Source of the DNA: Parasponia andersonii
Taxonomy: Eukaryota; Streptophyta; Magnoliopsida; Rosales; Cannabaceae
Assembly: GCA_002914805.1 (NCBI GenBank)
Contig: JXTB01000088.1
Location: 336,273 to 400,272 of the forward strand
Reading direction: 5' to 3'
Length of the DNA: 64,000 nt
Below, piece by piece: positions 11,171-25,121 of the stretch. Position 1 is the stretch's first letter. The number at the start of each line of letters is the position of its first letter. The position numbers and the translations under genes were made by a program. Under the pieces are notes generated by a model. It saw only the letters and a list, made by a program, of their open reading frames with translations. It was not told where the DNA came from and searched no databases.

Positions 11171-14100
11171 AAAATGGTATCAGAACTGTAGGCTTTATAT
11201 CCGTCTAGGATCTTGCTTGCAAGATTTTGTTGTTTAAAAATAACTTTAGAAAGTATTTGACAAATACCTTATTCATCACTTAGGAATTGGATAAATATAT
11301 TATCTTTACTCTAATTCCTCGTGAATCTTTCGTTCATCTCCCTAGAGTGAAGCTCTAGTATCTTTGAGATAGTTATATTCTAGAAATTCTAGTCTTAGAG
11401 GTGTTGGGATCGACACTAGACTAATAAATTCTACTCCTATCAAAATTTTCTAATTCGAATAGACATTCATTCTTATACTCCTATGTCCATTATTGTGATT
11501 TACTATATGAACTTCTTAGGTTCTAAGATAGCAATTCGATATCTTGTATCTTAATCGTCATGGGTTGGCATCATTTGTGGAATGAGATTGTGATATTAAT
11601 CCTTTGATTTTGGTATAATTTTAATTATTCAATTCGAGTATATGGTGATAGTGCTTGTGTTAAAATATTAAAATTAATGATACTTTTTGCATGACATATT
11701 GCTCGTAAATTGATAAATTGGTATGATATATTGGGTTTGTTTAAAATGTGGTATAGTACTAACATCACCAAGATTGGTTTGACATTTATTGTACACTAGT
11801 AGAGTAAATGATTTGATTTTATTAGAGATTCTTTAGTTATTTAGTCTTGTCTAAGTTAATAGTTTATGATTATATTTTCTAGTAAGTTATTTACTTGTGA
11901 TAATTTATTTCGCCTTCTTGATAGCTACATACCTAGGTTTACTTATCTTTTCAAAGTGGAACTTTTGGGATTAGAATTTTTTTTTCTTTTCATGATTGTT
12001 GAATTGAGAAAATTTTCATTGATTGAGAAATGGGTTTATGCATTAAAAATATAGTTTTTATTCAGTCTTATCTCTTTACTCTAAATATGTAAGAGTCGGT
12101 CTTGAAATCTTTGGGTGAACAATTATTTGATTATTGCTAATTTAATCAAATTTAGAACTTTTTTTACATGGTTTTGGTGACTTTTTAACCTTTAAATTGA
12201 TTTGTATGGTTTGAAACAGAGTAAGTTGTTATGTTTGATGAATTACATGTACTTATTTTCAAAAGGATCATGGATATTTTAAACTTAAGTATTAGTTAAG
12301 GCAAAGATAATTCACTTTTTCAAAAGATGTATAATTTCAAAAAAAAAAATTATTATTATTGAAAATGGATTGTGTAAGATTACACTATTGTAAAGTTGAA
12401 CCTTGGTAAATATAAAATTTTGTTATGGTACTGAATTATTCCTACATTTGAAAGTGCTAGTTATAGAATTCTTTAGACTAAGGAAATTTTTAGAAACTTA
12501 AAGTTCCAAGTATCTTTCTAGATTTGAATGTGATAGATATTCTTGATGCTTGATTTATAAGTTGAAATGTGCTTTTACATGTTTATTTACATGTTAACCT
12601 AGAGTTAAACAAGGAATGTTCATGGAAAATTTATGTGATAATTTGAGAAGCAAGTTTGATTTCTCAGAAAACTTTTGGTATTAATTAATGTGGTATAAGT
12701 ATAAATTTTTGGAATAATTGTGTGTGTATTTGAGATGTTATATATATAATATCTTGATTGCATAAATCTATGAGTAAAAAATATAATAAAATTTAAATCG
12801 TAGCTTGGAAGTTTCGTGAAACCTTGTTACTATAGTTTAATATATCTTGTTAATTAGACATGTGTATGCTAACTATATGTCTGACTTATTTAATTAATGC
12901 ATAAATGATGTTGGTGGGCCTTGGAATGTTAAATCCTTGAGTAATGAATGATTTTTCATTGGTTAAGTCAAGTTGCGTTTAACTTATCTTAGTGTTCTCA
13001 AGTAGATAATTGAGCATTAGTGTGATTGATTTAATTTGACATCCGAAGTATTAAGAATTCTTAGTATGGTATCTCATTTGAACTTTAAATGGAAATAAAT
13101 TGGTTTTGAATACCTGAGTCTTGAAGAGAATGAGGTGGCACATAGTAATACATGACATTGTCAATGGAACTTTTAAAATTCTTGGAGTTGAGTATGTTAT
13201 AAATTGAGTAAGACTTACCTAGAATCTAATAGTTTAACTATGACCCACTTTATTATTTTTCTAAAATGTCTTATAAAATTCTTTATATCATAAAAGTATC
13301 TTTCAAAACCGTTTTTAATAAAATTGTTGGAGTGTGGTGACTTCAAAGTTATAAAATATGAAGACAAACTTTCTAAAACATGTTATACATAGAGATTTTT
13401 TATATATAAAACATTATATAAATATATTTACATATGTGATATGTCAGTTAAAAGATGTACTTTTGAATTCCTTGGAGAGAAATACTTGAAAACTTTTAGA
13501 AAAATTTTGGGAATTTCAGAAAAATATTTATTACACTTAATTATGTCATGAAGAGGATCTGCATGTTGAAAATATTTGATAATTTATTTAGCAAATGGTA
13601 TATATAAAATGTAAAACTTTTTTTCGTTCTTACTGAGTAACATTTAAGGCACATTGTTTAAAATTTTAAAGAATTACTGGATAGTCTGTCATAGTTTGTT
13701 GAGAGCTAAAACTTTGGTTGAGCTGCTAGTATTGAGTTCAGTTTGTAACCCATTACCTAAACTGAGTTATCCCGAGTATCACTATGGTGACATAATTGAT
13801 GATTTTTGAGATAGATTTACTTGTAGGTCTATATTGAGAGTTGCTAAACTCATGTAATTATATTTTTAAAAAGAATACTTGGATTTCAAATTTGGTTTGT
13901 CTATAACTAAGGTAAGACCTTATTATGAACTAGTATAGTATTCTTGTGTTTCCCTGGTTTTTGTATTCCACGTTTTCAAAAAGTATTTTCAAACTATTTT
14001 CGACTTAAAAATGAAATGAAGTTTAATGGGAGACAAGCGTTGCCACAGAAACAACTTATTCTATTGAAATCTTATTTCTAGGATATTATAGTATTGATGC

Positions 14101-14953
14101 TTGTTTTACTTATATATTAGCTATCAAGTCATTTCTATATGACTTTCCCTTATATCAAAAACTTAGAAAGTGAGTGGTTGCTAAAATTCTTTATTAAGCT
14201 ATATATAGATATAATTGCATTTTATATGCTTGGATTATTTCTTGTGTTATGTACTCCATTATTAGAGATTCTTGTTTATGGTATTTCTACTCTTATTCTT
14301 GGCTAGACACATTTTCCTTACTTGATTGTTTCTCACTTGTTATGAAGAATGGTAGATGACTATTACTATATGTTCTTATTATGGTTTCTAACATTTGAAC
14401 TTGTTTATCTTGTGTTGTATAACATAAGGATATTGATTTCCATTTGGAATCCTGTTAGAGTTTTGAACTCAGTGATTGTTCGGAACCAGATTCTAGATAT
14501 AGAAAAATGGGATTGTCCTAGTATGATATTGATCTGATATGATCAGGGGGATAGTATCGTATATATTCGATATTTGGTCGGCTACTTTAGTGCCTAATAA
14601 TCGATACTAAGATTATAAGAGTCTTGTATTATTGACTCTCGATCTTGATTATTGTTACCACTCTTGTTTCGTATACCGATTTAAGGACATTAATCTTGTT
14701 TCCTTATGTTGATGTCCCTATATCTATTAATGGGTCAATTCATGATTATATATAACTTTGTATACTTCATGCATTGTGTGCCATCGAGATGTTATTAGGA
14801 TTCTAATATCCAATAGAGGGCGTATGCTTCACGTTCCTTGTATAACAAGTATTTGATTTGTTCACTATCCTTTGGATTGTTATTCCTTAATATTTTTCCA
14901 CTACTCATATTATATTCGAATTTTGAGACGAATTTCCTTTAAATATGGGAGAA
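11171..14953 (+). mobile_element. Interior of element C, no recognisable coding capacity
   Basis: This opens with a primer-binding-site-like TGGTATCAGAACT (11175-11187). Blocks near both ends match the interior of element D in order: the segment after the primer-binding site (11187-11340 against 21514-21660), and the segments around CAGGGGGATAGTATCG (14540 against 24690) and GACGAATTTCC (14930 against 25095). No gag, protease, integrase or reverse transcriptase motifs are visible in any frame. Shared noncoding interiors in two separate insertions are the mark of a propagated non-autonomous family rather than random decay. Confidence 0.68.
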
Positions 14954-17592
14954 TGTAAAATTTGATAAAGTTTAAGGGAAAAAGAGACTTTTTTAAACCA
15001 ATGGCAAACTTGTAAATAAGTATTTTTGGATTAAAATATTCAAAATGTCTGGAATTTTTTAATATGGTTCTACAGTTTTAGAATTTTACATAAAACTCAT
15101 CTCGCTTCTTCATCTTCTTTATGTGAGGGCTTGAGAGAGAGAGAGGAGCCGAGCTCCACTGCCACCGCATGAAGCTGCCACCGGCCAAATGCACCAGCCC
15201 GCACAGAACTCCGGCCTCTGACGAATAACTGCTACCTGCCACTGTCGAGAACTGTCAGAGATCGGAAGCCACAAATATTCTGGCACCTGTGGACATTTCT
15301 GGTCACCGAAGCTTCATCAAACCTCCGTTAGCGACATCGAGGGTACTGTTAGATTCGTCTTGGCTATTAACTCACCAAGAGTAAGATTTTCACCGTTTGG
15401 GCCTTTTTACCAAAGTTTGTAAAAAGACATATTTTTATATTTTTTTTCATTAGGTAATTATTTTATCCGAAGTAACTATATGAGGTGAAAGAGGGTTAAA
15501 AATTATGAATAATTACCGTTGTAGAAATTAAAATGATATACAAAAACATGTTAATTTTTAGATTGAAAAATGTCGTATTTTTCAAATTTATAACGAAAAG
15601 TGATATTTTTGCAAAAATGAATAGTATTGGACTAGAGTCTATTACTATTCATATTTGGACTTTTGGCACGAATTAGAAAACTATTACTTTCCGAATTATT
15701 ATTTCAAAATAGACATTTTTTTACAAATGATTAGTGAATTTGACTTTTTTCAAATATTTTTTAAAATGATAATTTCCTAAATAATTTTGAGATAATGATA
15801 ACTTCTGAAATATTTTAGATAAGTGATATTTTTCAAATAAACAGAAAAAATGTTATTTTTTAAAATAGTTTGAAAAAATTGGACATTTTTCAAATTAATT
15901 AAAAAAAAAAGACATTTTGTAATTAAAGCCCGTTTAAGGCTTGGGATTTCGAAATTCAATTTTGATTTCAAATTTAGATTTAGTGAGGTCGAGAAATGAA
16001 CTTTGATATATGATATCACTATGTTTCGAAATGGCATAAATTCCAATACTCAAGAATAGTTACGTTTTGTGTCCTACTAGGCGGGTCCTTCAGTGGGACC
16101 CATTTTTGACAAAGTATATATCTAACCTACCATTTTTTTGTGCTCTGAATTCAATGGTGACATCTATTTCTCAATTTGAGGCTCTAGTGGAAAAGTTATC
16201 TTCTGAAGTGAACTTACTAGGATCCCAAAACAACTATTTGAACACCCAAATGACCAACGGGAGCTTCTTCGAGTATCTTTAGCTTGGCATACCTTGCATA
16301 TTGAGGTAAGGATTAAATTACCTGATTTTTCTCTATCTGTGTTGGATTTTAATTACATTAAAATTTATTTATGAAAAATTAGAATTTTATGATGATTTAA
16401 TAAATTGTTGAAACGTGTTGGATTATATTAAGATTAGACTATAGATTTTTATACTTATTATTACGTTATGATTATGAGATAAAACAGCGGCGTACTGCCT
16501 ATATTAAAGTAAATCCCAGGATAATGTCAAGTGAGATTTTAAAGTATGAATTGATTAATTCCTTGATGCATGGTTATTATAAACTGTTAAATATTATACA
16601 TATCATAAGATCACACAAGATACATCTTAGACATCGCGATATTTAGTGGGTGGCCAGTATCCCTGCCCTTTATAAGAGCCCATAAACTCATAAGTAGTTT
16701 TTCTAATTATTCCCACTCGGTAGGCATAGGCACTTAGTTGCCACTCCGGTTCAGTAACTATAGATACTTGGGTTTCCCTCTGGTTTTTTGGCATAAGTAT
16801 CTCGTAGAGAGTACTTAGTACATATAATACGAGTTACTTTAGTTCGCGATGAAAGCATGTAAGCTCATAGGATGAGATAATTTATGTTATATACAATTAT
16901 ATGCATTTGGTTATGCTTTTGAATAAGTGATTATACTGGATACCAATTACTTTATAAACTTAGTTTATAAATGAATTTTGGAAAAGATATTAACTATGCA
17001 GGTTTGGTAACATTGCATCCATTCAAAAAGGGAAATTCAATTTCTACTAATCATGTGAATACTCACCCCTCTACTTTTCTCACTTTCAAGTGGCTGTCTA
17101 ACTGAGGTAGTCATCTTGATGGATAGATAAGTTGTGCAGCTTATGTATATAACTCTGCTCTTTATCCCTTGTGGCTATTTATTTTCCGTTGTCTTTTTTT
17201 TTCTTGTTCAATTATTTAGCTAAGATTAATAAATGAATGTATGAGGATAAATTTATTGCTATTTTGTGAACTTGAAATTGCAAGCAATTTTATATAAAAT
17301 ATTTTAGACATTGAACTAAAGTTTTCAGTTAAACTCAATTTACCAAAGTTTACGATTTTTCAATAAATTTCCCAAAAGTGATATCTGAATATTTTCTTAA
17401 ACATTGATGGATATTTTTCTTAAGTAATTAAAACTTATAAGAGTCTTAATGATTATGGATCTTATAATAATTTGATGATCAAAACGAAATTATCTAATAC
17501 TAGATTTCTCTTAAATTTTATAAAATTGATATTTTATTATATTTTCACATAAAATTACTAAAATTCACGGGTTTGGATTTTCTGTCATGAAA
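14954..17592 (+). repeat. Element C 3' LTR (2.64 kb)
   Basis: It begins TGTAAAATTTG after a purine-rich stretch (ATGGGAGAA) and aligns with 2889-3118 plus 8677-11170. A near-palindrome with GGTCC/GGGACC arms is at 16084-16100. The right target duplication CTTCC follows at 17593-17597. Confidence 0.85.
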
Positions 17593-17597
17593 CTTCC

Positions 17598-19247
17598 TTT
17601 GTTCTGACATAAGTTAAGTCTTTCCTTCTTATTTTGCTTGATTGAAAGCTGAAAGTAATTTTTTTTTCCAAAAAAAAAAGTCTTTTTAAGTAAAACCTAA
17701 AAACTTTTATAAACATGCAAATAAAATTTTCTAAGCTGTGTAAGATGATATTTTCTTAAAACAACTTGAGGCTTATGAGCCTTTTGTGTGTGTGAATATA
17801 ACATTTATTACTCGATAAAGATTTGTTTATTGAAGGTGTGTAAAGATTTCTTCTTTTAAGAGAGAGTATTTGAAGAATTTCCTTTTAGTTTATTTTTTTA
17901 ATGTAAAAGAAATTTCACTTCGGTTTTTTTGGTAATAAAAAAAGTCATTAAAGTAGATGTGAAAAGAGCATATAAAAGAGTGACAATAGAGCTACCGATA
18001 AAGAAAATTGGTTTATTTTATATGACTATTTTATCTTTAATATAATAATTTTAAAAATTAGTATATAAGAGTAATTTGATAATTTAATTCTTTTATTAGC
18101 TAAAGTATTTTTATTTTTTCCTTTTTCTCTTCATTTAGGAGGAAAAACATTTTTTGGACTCCACCTCATTTTTTTTCTTCTTATTTTGTTTCCTCTCCTT
18201 TTTCTCTCTACTAATAATTCAAATTTCTTTTCTCTCGTACCCTTTTGTTCCTTCCTCTTTTCCCTCCTACCAAACATAGCCTAATCTTTCCCAAGTCATT
18301 GTCATTTTACGGGATTCTGTCAATTTTAGATTGATATTTTGGTTTTGTTTTTCATCGAATGGTTTCATTTGTGCATTTCATTTCTGAAACTAATGTCATT
18401 TCTTCATTGTTTTTTTTTTTTTTTTTTGTGGTCAAACAAAGTTATTATTATAAAAGTATTGTTTATAATAACAATCTACAATGGAAGAAACATAAATGAT
18501 TTTTCTAAAATATAAGCTAATTCTCTACTCTTATAATAATCCTAACCAAACCAATTACAAAAGGGTTGACCATGACATTAGGTTAAAAAAAAAAAACAAA
18601 AAAAGAGCTAAATGCACTCAGCAACTATTTAACATTACTGTCATCAATGCAATTGAATCCTGAAAAAAAGAAATTTTAGGCGAACATCCCTAACCTATAA
18701 CCTATATGAGAGTCTCAACTCAACGAAGCATCTTTGATTAACATTTACAACATAATTATCATAAGCATCTTCTTTGAATTGCGAGCAAGAGCACCAAACG
18801 TTCGCATACTTTGTTGCTTTTTAGAAGATGCAGACACATTTAATGTATAACAGCCTTTCAAATGGGGAGATCTAGAGGTCTTCCTCTTTCTGTCTTCTTC
18901 TTCTTCATTTTTTCAATTTTAAAATATTAATAAAAAATTAGTGTATATATATATATGTAGTATCTTTATATCATGTGATATATATTGATGGGATAGATTA
19001 TAGTTCCACAAGGTAAAATTTGGTGACTAGTCACCCACGTAAAAAGTAAAGGATATGTAACATTGGTCTTTCAAAAGATAATATAAGAATCTTGTTTAGG
19101 TAACAAGACAAGTCCTAATAGAGTAACATTTTTGGCAAAAAATACAACATAGCCTAACAAATATTTAAAGAATTGCCATTAATTTTTTATTAGGAAGGAC
19201 TAATGATCATGTTAAATCATAATTAAATTATGTTACCGCACATTTAC
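17598..19247. other. AT-rich spacer between elements C and D
   Basis: No gene recognised. At 18100-18290 there is a pyrimidine-rich stretch ending CTCCTACCAAACATAGCC, which resembles the terminal sequence of plant MITEs, but I could not find a convincing opposite end. A T-run near 18411-18427 precedes moderately complex sequence (18430-18870) that might be the tail of an old retroposed copy in the minus direction; I could not identify it. Confidence 0.4.
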
Positions 19248-19252
19248 CACTT

Positions 19253-21497
19253 TGTAAAATCCTAAATTTTTGTAAGGGTAATTAAGTAATTTTGCTTTGA
19301 GGGCAATTTGGTAATTTTGTATTTTGAATAAATTAATAAAATCTGAAATGAATTTGGTTTTGAATCTAGACAAGATAAAGTCTAGGTGCATTTGGGGGCA
19401 AAAGTGTAAAAGAAATTTCAAACCGGGGACCAAACTGTAATTAAGGTGGGACTAAAANNNNNNNNNNNNNNNNNNNNNNNNNNNNNNNNNNNNNNNNNNN
19501 NNNNNNNNNNNNNNNNNNNNNNNNNNNNNNNNNNNNNNNNNNNNNNNNNNNNNNNNNNNNNNNNNNNNNNNNNNNNNNNNNNNNNNNNNNNNNNNNNNNN
19601 NNNNNNNNNNNNNNNNNNNNNNNNNNNNNNNNNNNNNNNNNNNNNNNNNNNNNNNNNNNNNNNNNNNNNNNNNNNNNNNNNNNNNNNNNNNNNNNNNNNN
19701 NNNNNNNNNNNNNNNNNNNNNNNNNNNNNNNNNNNNNNNNNNNNNNNNNNNNNNNNNNNNNNNNNNNNNNNNNNNNNNNNNNNNNNNNNNNNNNNNNNNN
19801 NNNNNNNNNNNNNNNNNNNNNNNNNNNNNNNNNNNNNNNNNNNNNNNNNNNNNNNNNNNNNNNNNNNNNNNNNNNNNNNNNNNNNNNNNNNNNNNNNNNN
19901 NNNNNNNNNNNNNNNNNNNNNNNNNNNNNNNNNNNNNNNNNNNNNNNNNNNNNNNNNNNNNNNNNNNNNNNNNNNNNNNNNNNNNNNNNNNNNNNNNNNN
20001 NNNNNNNNNNNNNNNNNNNNNNNNNNNNNNNNNNNNNNNNNNNNNNNNNNNNCTCCGTTTCACAATCCGAGACTCCGTTTGAAAAGTCAATTAACTCGAA
20101 TATCTTGTCCGAACAACCCGGTGACCAATTGAGGATATTTTGAACGTCGTTAGCCCATTGTAACTAATAAATTCGAGGTAGGGGATTCAATTTCCTTGTT
20201 TTATATTATTTTCATTGAAATTGGAATTTATTATGAAAAATGAAATTTTGTGATTTTATCAAAATAAATTATTTAAATAGTTATTTTGATGAACTATGAA
20301 TTTGTGAGATATCGTAGACCGCTCTAGATGTTTTTAAATATGATTTTGTACAAGTTCTTATACTTAGAATTTGGTAAAACCATGGAGATTGTACTTTTGG
20401 GTTTTAAAGTACAAAATGGGTTTTAGTTAAAAATCAGAGCGTGTCTAAGGTATTAAAATACTGCATGGACTGTTTTAAGATTATATATATTGCACATGTC
20501 ATATGATCATGCATGAGAGTCGTCTTAGGCATCACGGTATTGTAGTAGGCGGACTAGTGCACCCGCCTTCGGTGAGAGCCCGTAAACCCGCGCGGGGATT
20601 GTTTTCTGACTATCTCCATTTCGGTAGGCGTAGGCATTCGGTGCCCCTCCGGTTCGGTAGGATTCGACACATGGGTGTCCCTCCGGTTTTCAGAGATAGA
20701 TGTCAGGCAGAGAGCACTCAATACATGTAGTATAAGTTGCTCTAGTTGTGATGAGAGGATGAGGACTCATGTGATGTGTTGATTTATGTGATGTGCATTA
20801 TACTTATTTAAATTGAGACTTTTATATGTTTTAACCTGGATATCTGATTTGATTTCAGCATAATTTTCTATAAATGGTTTAAATACTTGATATTTATAGA
20901 AATGCTTTTCGGTATTATTAACCATGCAGTTGTATTGAGAATTACTAAAAAGGATTTTCCAAAAAGGGTAATTGAGTTTTCTACTGGGCATTCATATGCT
21001 CACCCCCCTACTTCCTTCCTCTTTCAGGTGTCAAATTATTCTGTTACAGATATTCGTGTGGCTTGGCAAGCATGTTTGGTGTATGCTTGCAGTTCCGGTC
21101 ATCTTCATTGGTTGGTTCATACTCTGTATCGTTTTCTCTAAATTAAATTCATTTAGCCATACGTAATATAATCAATGAGTGGATGTATGAGGATGATTTC
21201 AACATTTATTCGAGTAATTTGATATAGAAATAACTTATGAAAATTTTTTTTACTATGGGCCTATGGTTTAAAAATTGAACACTATCATTAAAGTTAATGA
21301 TTTAAATAAAAGATTCCTAAAATTTACTATTTACCATTTCTCGAGTTGGTCCAGTATTAAAAATTTATTTACTTTTGAGGACTAAAACTTAAATTTTAAG
21401 TACTCAACTTTTTCTGAAAATTTTGGGGAATTTTTGTTTATCACTATTTTCACTTAAATTTACTAAAAGTCATGGCCTTGGATTTTCGGTCGTGACA
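19253..21497 (+). repeat. Element D 5' LTR (contains the assembly gap)
   Basis: It starts TGTAAAATCC, is interrupted by Ns at 19458-20052, and ends CGTGACA just before the primer-binding site. The 75-codon frame at 20503-20730 recurs in the 3' LTR (26980-27207) as part of LTR sequence and is not a gene. Confidence 0.85.
19458..20052. other. Assembly gap, 595 Ns
   Basis: The gap lies inside the element D 5' LTR. Judging from the 3' LTR, the missing part should correspond to about 25328-26512 and include its GC-rich block. Open frames reported across it are artefacts of translated Ns. Confidence 0.99.
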
Positions 21498-24400
21498 GTT
21501 TTGGTATCAGAGCACGGCTTTAGATCCGTCTGGGATCATGCCTGTGTTAATTTTTAGAGTTTAAAAATGTTTTGGAAATGGTTTTGATAAATACCTCATA
21601 CATCACTTAAGAATTGGCTAGATAAGTTGCTTTTGCTCCTATTCCTTCCATGTCCTCTCTTAAACCTTTTAAAGGTGAAATTCTTGTGTTTTTGGGATGG
21701 TGATTCCCCTAAAATTTATTCTCGGATGTATCAGATTGACATGAGACTATTGGTTTCCGCTCTTAACGTAATCCTTCGTTTCGAATGGACGCTCATTCTT
21801 GTACTTCCCCATCTATTCATGTTATAAGCTACGTGAGCCTTGTGGGTTCTGAGGTAGCAGTTGGGTATCTTGCGCCTTCGTTGTTGTGTTTGACTGTCTC
21901 GTGAGTTGTCTATATGTTGTCTCTTGAGTTATGTAATCACTTTTGCTTGCAGCAATTGATTGTGGTTGCATTATCTTGGGGATTTATGCTTGTGATGCAT
22001 GTGTTTGGTTTTTGCACTTAAAGTAGTGTGGTTTGATTTATTTGATGTTTATGAGATTGAGATTTTATTCCTTGGGACTAATATCTTTGTTACCGTTTAA
22101 TGTGTAGGCATTGTAACTTGATTCTATGTTTACGTATTTGTATTGATGATACTTTTACATAGTATGCTCATGATTAAGTAATTAATTTAGTAATTTAAGA
22201 TATTGTTTAACTATTGTAATTGCATTTCTTTAGTTTCACCAAGTTTCATTATTGTAGTTCTATGGTTGAAAANGTTGTGTTTGACTGTCTTGTGAGTTGT
22301 CTATATGTTGTCTCTTGAGTTATGTAATCACTTTTGCTTGCAACAATTGATTGTGGTTGCATTATCTTGGGGATTTATGCTTGTGATGCATGTGTTTGGT
22401 TTTTGCACTTAAACTAGTGTGGTTTGATTTATTTGATGTTTATGAGATTGAGATTTTATTCCTTGGGACTAATTTCTTTGTTACCGTTTAATGTGTAGGC
22501 ATTGTAACTTGATTCTATGTTTAGGTATTTGTATTGATGATACTTTTACATAGTATGCTCATGATTAAGTAATTAATTTAGTAATTTAAGATATTGTTTA
22601 ACTATTGTAATTGCATTTCTTTAGTTTCACCAAGTTTCATTATTGTAGTTCTATGGTTGAAAATTTTTGACTTGTTAAGAGTCTGGTGAGATTTTCAAAA
22701 TCGGGTCATTTGATTCTAGAACCTTTAGAAATGCCAGATTTACAATTAGTATTTTAAATGATGTAGACCTTGTATTTGACTGAGGTGATATGTTTGTTTT
22801 CAAAGAAATTATGGACTTTTTAAACTTGATGCATTTATGGGGTGAAAGTAATATACTTTTTCAAAGGATGTATTGTTTTAAATTGAAATGTTACTTTACA
22901 AAGCCACCCAACCTATTTGTATACTAACAAGATTTTGTTTTACACTTAGAAGTGTTGATTTGAAAGACCTCTACATCAAAGAAATTTGTTTTTATAAATG
23001 CATATTCATAAATCATAATTTTCAAGTACCCTCTTAAAATTTTGGACTTGGTAGATTTCCAAGTATTTTTCAATTCCTACAAAATACTTGATCTGAGATC
23101 AAATGAATGCTTTCGTAAATTGATTCACAAGTTTACTTGGAAAAAAAAAAAAAATGGACGCAAGTTTCTTAAAGAAATGTTTTGAATAGAAATATTCATA
23201 AGTTTGACTACTCGGAAAACTTTGGTGTGGATTGAAAATAAAGTTTAGGAAAAATCTTTGGCTTCATGCGTGTGATTCAAGATTTATACCTGTAATTTTC
23301 TCAAAAACGTATTGCTTAGAGAATGAAAATGTTTGAATTGAGAATTTTGATTTAAATTATGTGAAGCTTGTCACTTGTATCTTGTGCGCTTGATGATGCG
23401 AATTGTACGTTTCTTCAAAAAAAAAAAAAGTGTGAACTTCCAAACCTTTTGAGAAACTTACTTGATTACTTTGGAAAGTATTTTATAACTCTACAAAGAG
23501 CACCTCATAATGTTTAGTTATGATTTGGATTGAGGCCAAAATGTTTTATTAGTTTTGGAAGAAAAATTGACCATGGTAATTTAAATATAGCCTTATTTAT
23601 TATTTTACCAACTAAGTGCAGTTTACGTAATGATGTCCACTTGTTGATTGTGGAAGATATGCTAATGTCTTTTTCATGCATTCCATGTTTATAGTTCTTA
23701 TGTATAACTCAACTTTATAGATTGATGCTTGGACTATTAGATATTTTAACCATATTTGTATAAAGTGAAACTCTTACTAAATGTTAATATTGAATTAGGT
23801 CTAATTCTCTTATTGGATTTAAATTAGATATAACATGGTTATTGTTATATGGATAATGGTGGTTAGACTGAAATCAATTATGGATTTTTATTTTTTATTT
23901 TTAAGAGTCATTGGACTCTACGTTTATATTGTAAAGGGTACTTAAAGTTCAGGTATGGTTTACCTTTGGCCAGGGAGAAACCATATTGTGAACTAGTGTA
24001 GTATTCCTACGCCCCAACACTTTTTAAATTCAATGTTTTTGAAAATAATTTTATAAAAAAAAAAAAAAAAAAAAAAATTGAAATAAGGTTTCATGGGAGA
24101 CAGGCGCCACTCGAGAGTGGTACCGGGCAGCCTATCCTGTTAGAACCTTATTTCTGGGGCGTTAAGTATCAACTTCAATTATATGCATATCTCTAGGACA
24201 TTGGAGTTCTCTTTGTATCAAGGACTTGCAGAGTCTTTGGGTCAGCATTCGTTCTGGTTTTCTTTAATGAGGCTTTACACTAGATAAAAGGTTTAAAATG
24301 CTTTTGAAATTTCCCATGTTTAGATGCTTGCATTTGAGATTGAGGTTTACACTAATATTTTATATTGGTGATTTCCTATTTTGGGTGTTCTAGTCTCAGG

Positions 24401-25121
24401 TTTGACTAGAAGTGGATTGTATTTGGTGTTATTCCTCACTCTAATCAGAAAGCAGAAAATGGTTGTGAACCATTGAACTGTTTTTTTAAACTTTCGACCT
24501 CTAAACTCATTCGTCTTGTGTGGTGTAATACAAGGATCCTGGTACTTCATTTTAAACTATATTCGATCACGTTCTGTGTGTGTAAAAGAGACTCTTGTTA
24601 GAGTCAGTGACTCAAAGATTGTCTAGGACCAGGAACTAGTTGCAGACAAATGGGTATGTCCCCGAAAACTGTTGATCTGGTATGATCAGGAGGATGGTAT
24701 TTTTATATCTGACGTTTGGTCTGTTATTCTAGTTTGGTGCCATACAATCAGTATTTAGAGTCATGTGTTGTCAACTTCTAATCATAGTTATCATTATCTT
24801 TTCATCTCTCATATCCTTGAGATTGTCGTTTCCAATTATGGGTATTGAGATTCTTATACCTATTGTTGAACCATCTTATAATTTTGACCTCTCAATGTAC
24901 GTCCTTATACTATGCCATGGTATGGTACGGTATGTCAGCGTGACTTTGATGCTAAAGGAGGACTGTCAATTTCGCACTTTCGTTGACTTGCGTTCGATTT
25001 AATGCTCTTAAATTCTGTAGTCGAGCGTTCTCTACACTTTCACCGACTATGTCTCAGGATCTGTTCTTACCCTCGGTTTGTACTTGAATTTCGGGACGAA
25101 ATTCCTATAAGGAGGGGAGAA
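21498..25121 (+). mobile_element. Interior of element D, noncoding, with internal duplication at a single-N join
   Basis: This follows the primer-binding site with blocks shared with element C and ends in a polypurine tract. It contains two copies of a 390-base stretch around a single N. No retroviral protein motif is recognisable in any frame; small frames such as 24763-25002 carry no known motif. Confidence 0.7.
21883..22663 (+). repeat. Duplicated 390-bp segment either side of a single N (22273)
   Basis: Bases 21883-22272 and 22274-22663 are the same length and differ at about five positions by eye. The first copy ends exactly at the N and the second begins exactly after it. That pattern is expected when two contig ends or two allelic reads are joined without merging their overlap. 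Confidence 0.85.

Larger units (their letters stand above)
2889..17592 (+). mobile_element. Element C: old, large, coding-poor Gypsy-type (LARD-like) element, split by Copia element B
   Basis: Two long LTRs (2889-3118 continued at 8677-11170, and 14954-17592) flank a 3.8 kb interior. The element is bounded by a perfect 5-bp target duplication, CTTCC, at 2884-2888 and 17593-17597. A primer-binding-site-like sequence follows the 5' LTR at 11175-11186, and a purine-rich tract precedes the 3' LTR. The interior has no recognisable gag or pol, yet aligns in order with the interior of element D, which fits a non-autonomous large retrotransposon derivative moved by an autonomous chromovirus. By eye the two LTRs match at about 85-88 percent, so this is the oldest well-defined insertion in its nest. 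Superfamily is inferred from LTR size, primer-binding site and similarity to D. Confidence 0.75.

Noticed and set aside
19446-20132. Long open frames of 228 and 212 codons on the two strands
   Set aside because: They consist almost entirely of translated Ns from the assembly gap.
20503-20730. 75-codon frame repeated nearly unchanged at 26980-27207
   Set aside because: The repetition is explained by its position in the two LTRs of element D, not by selection on a protein.
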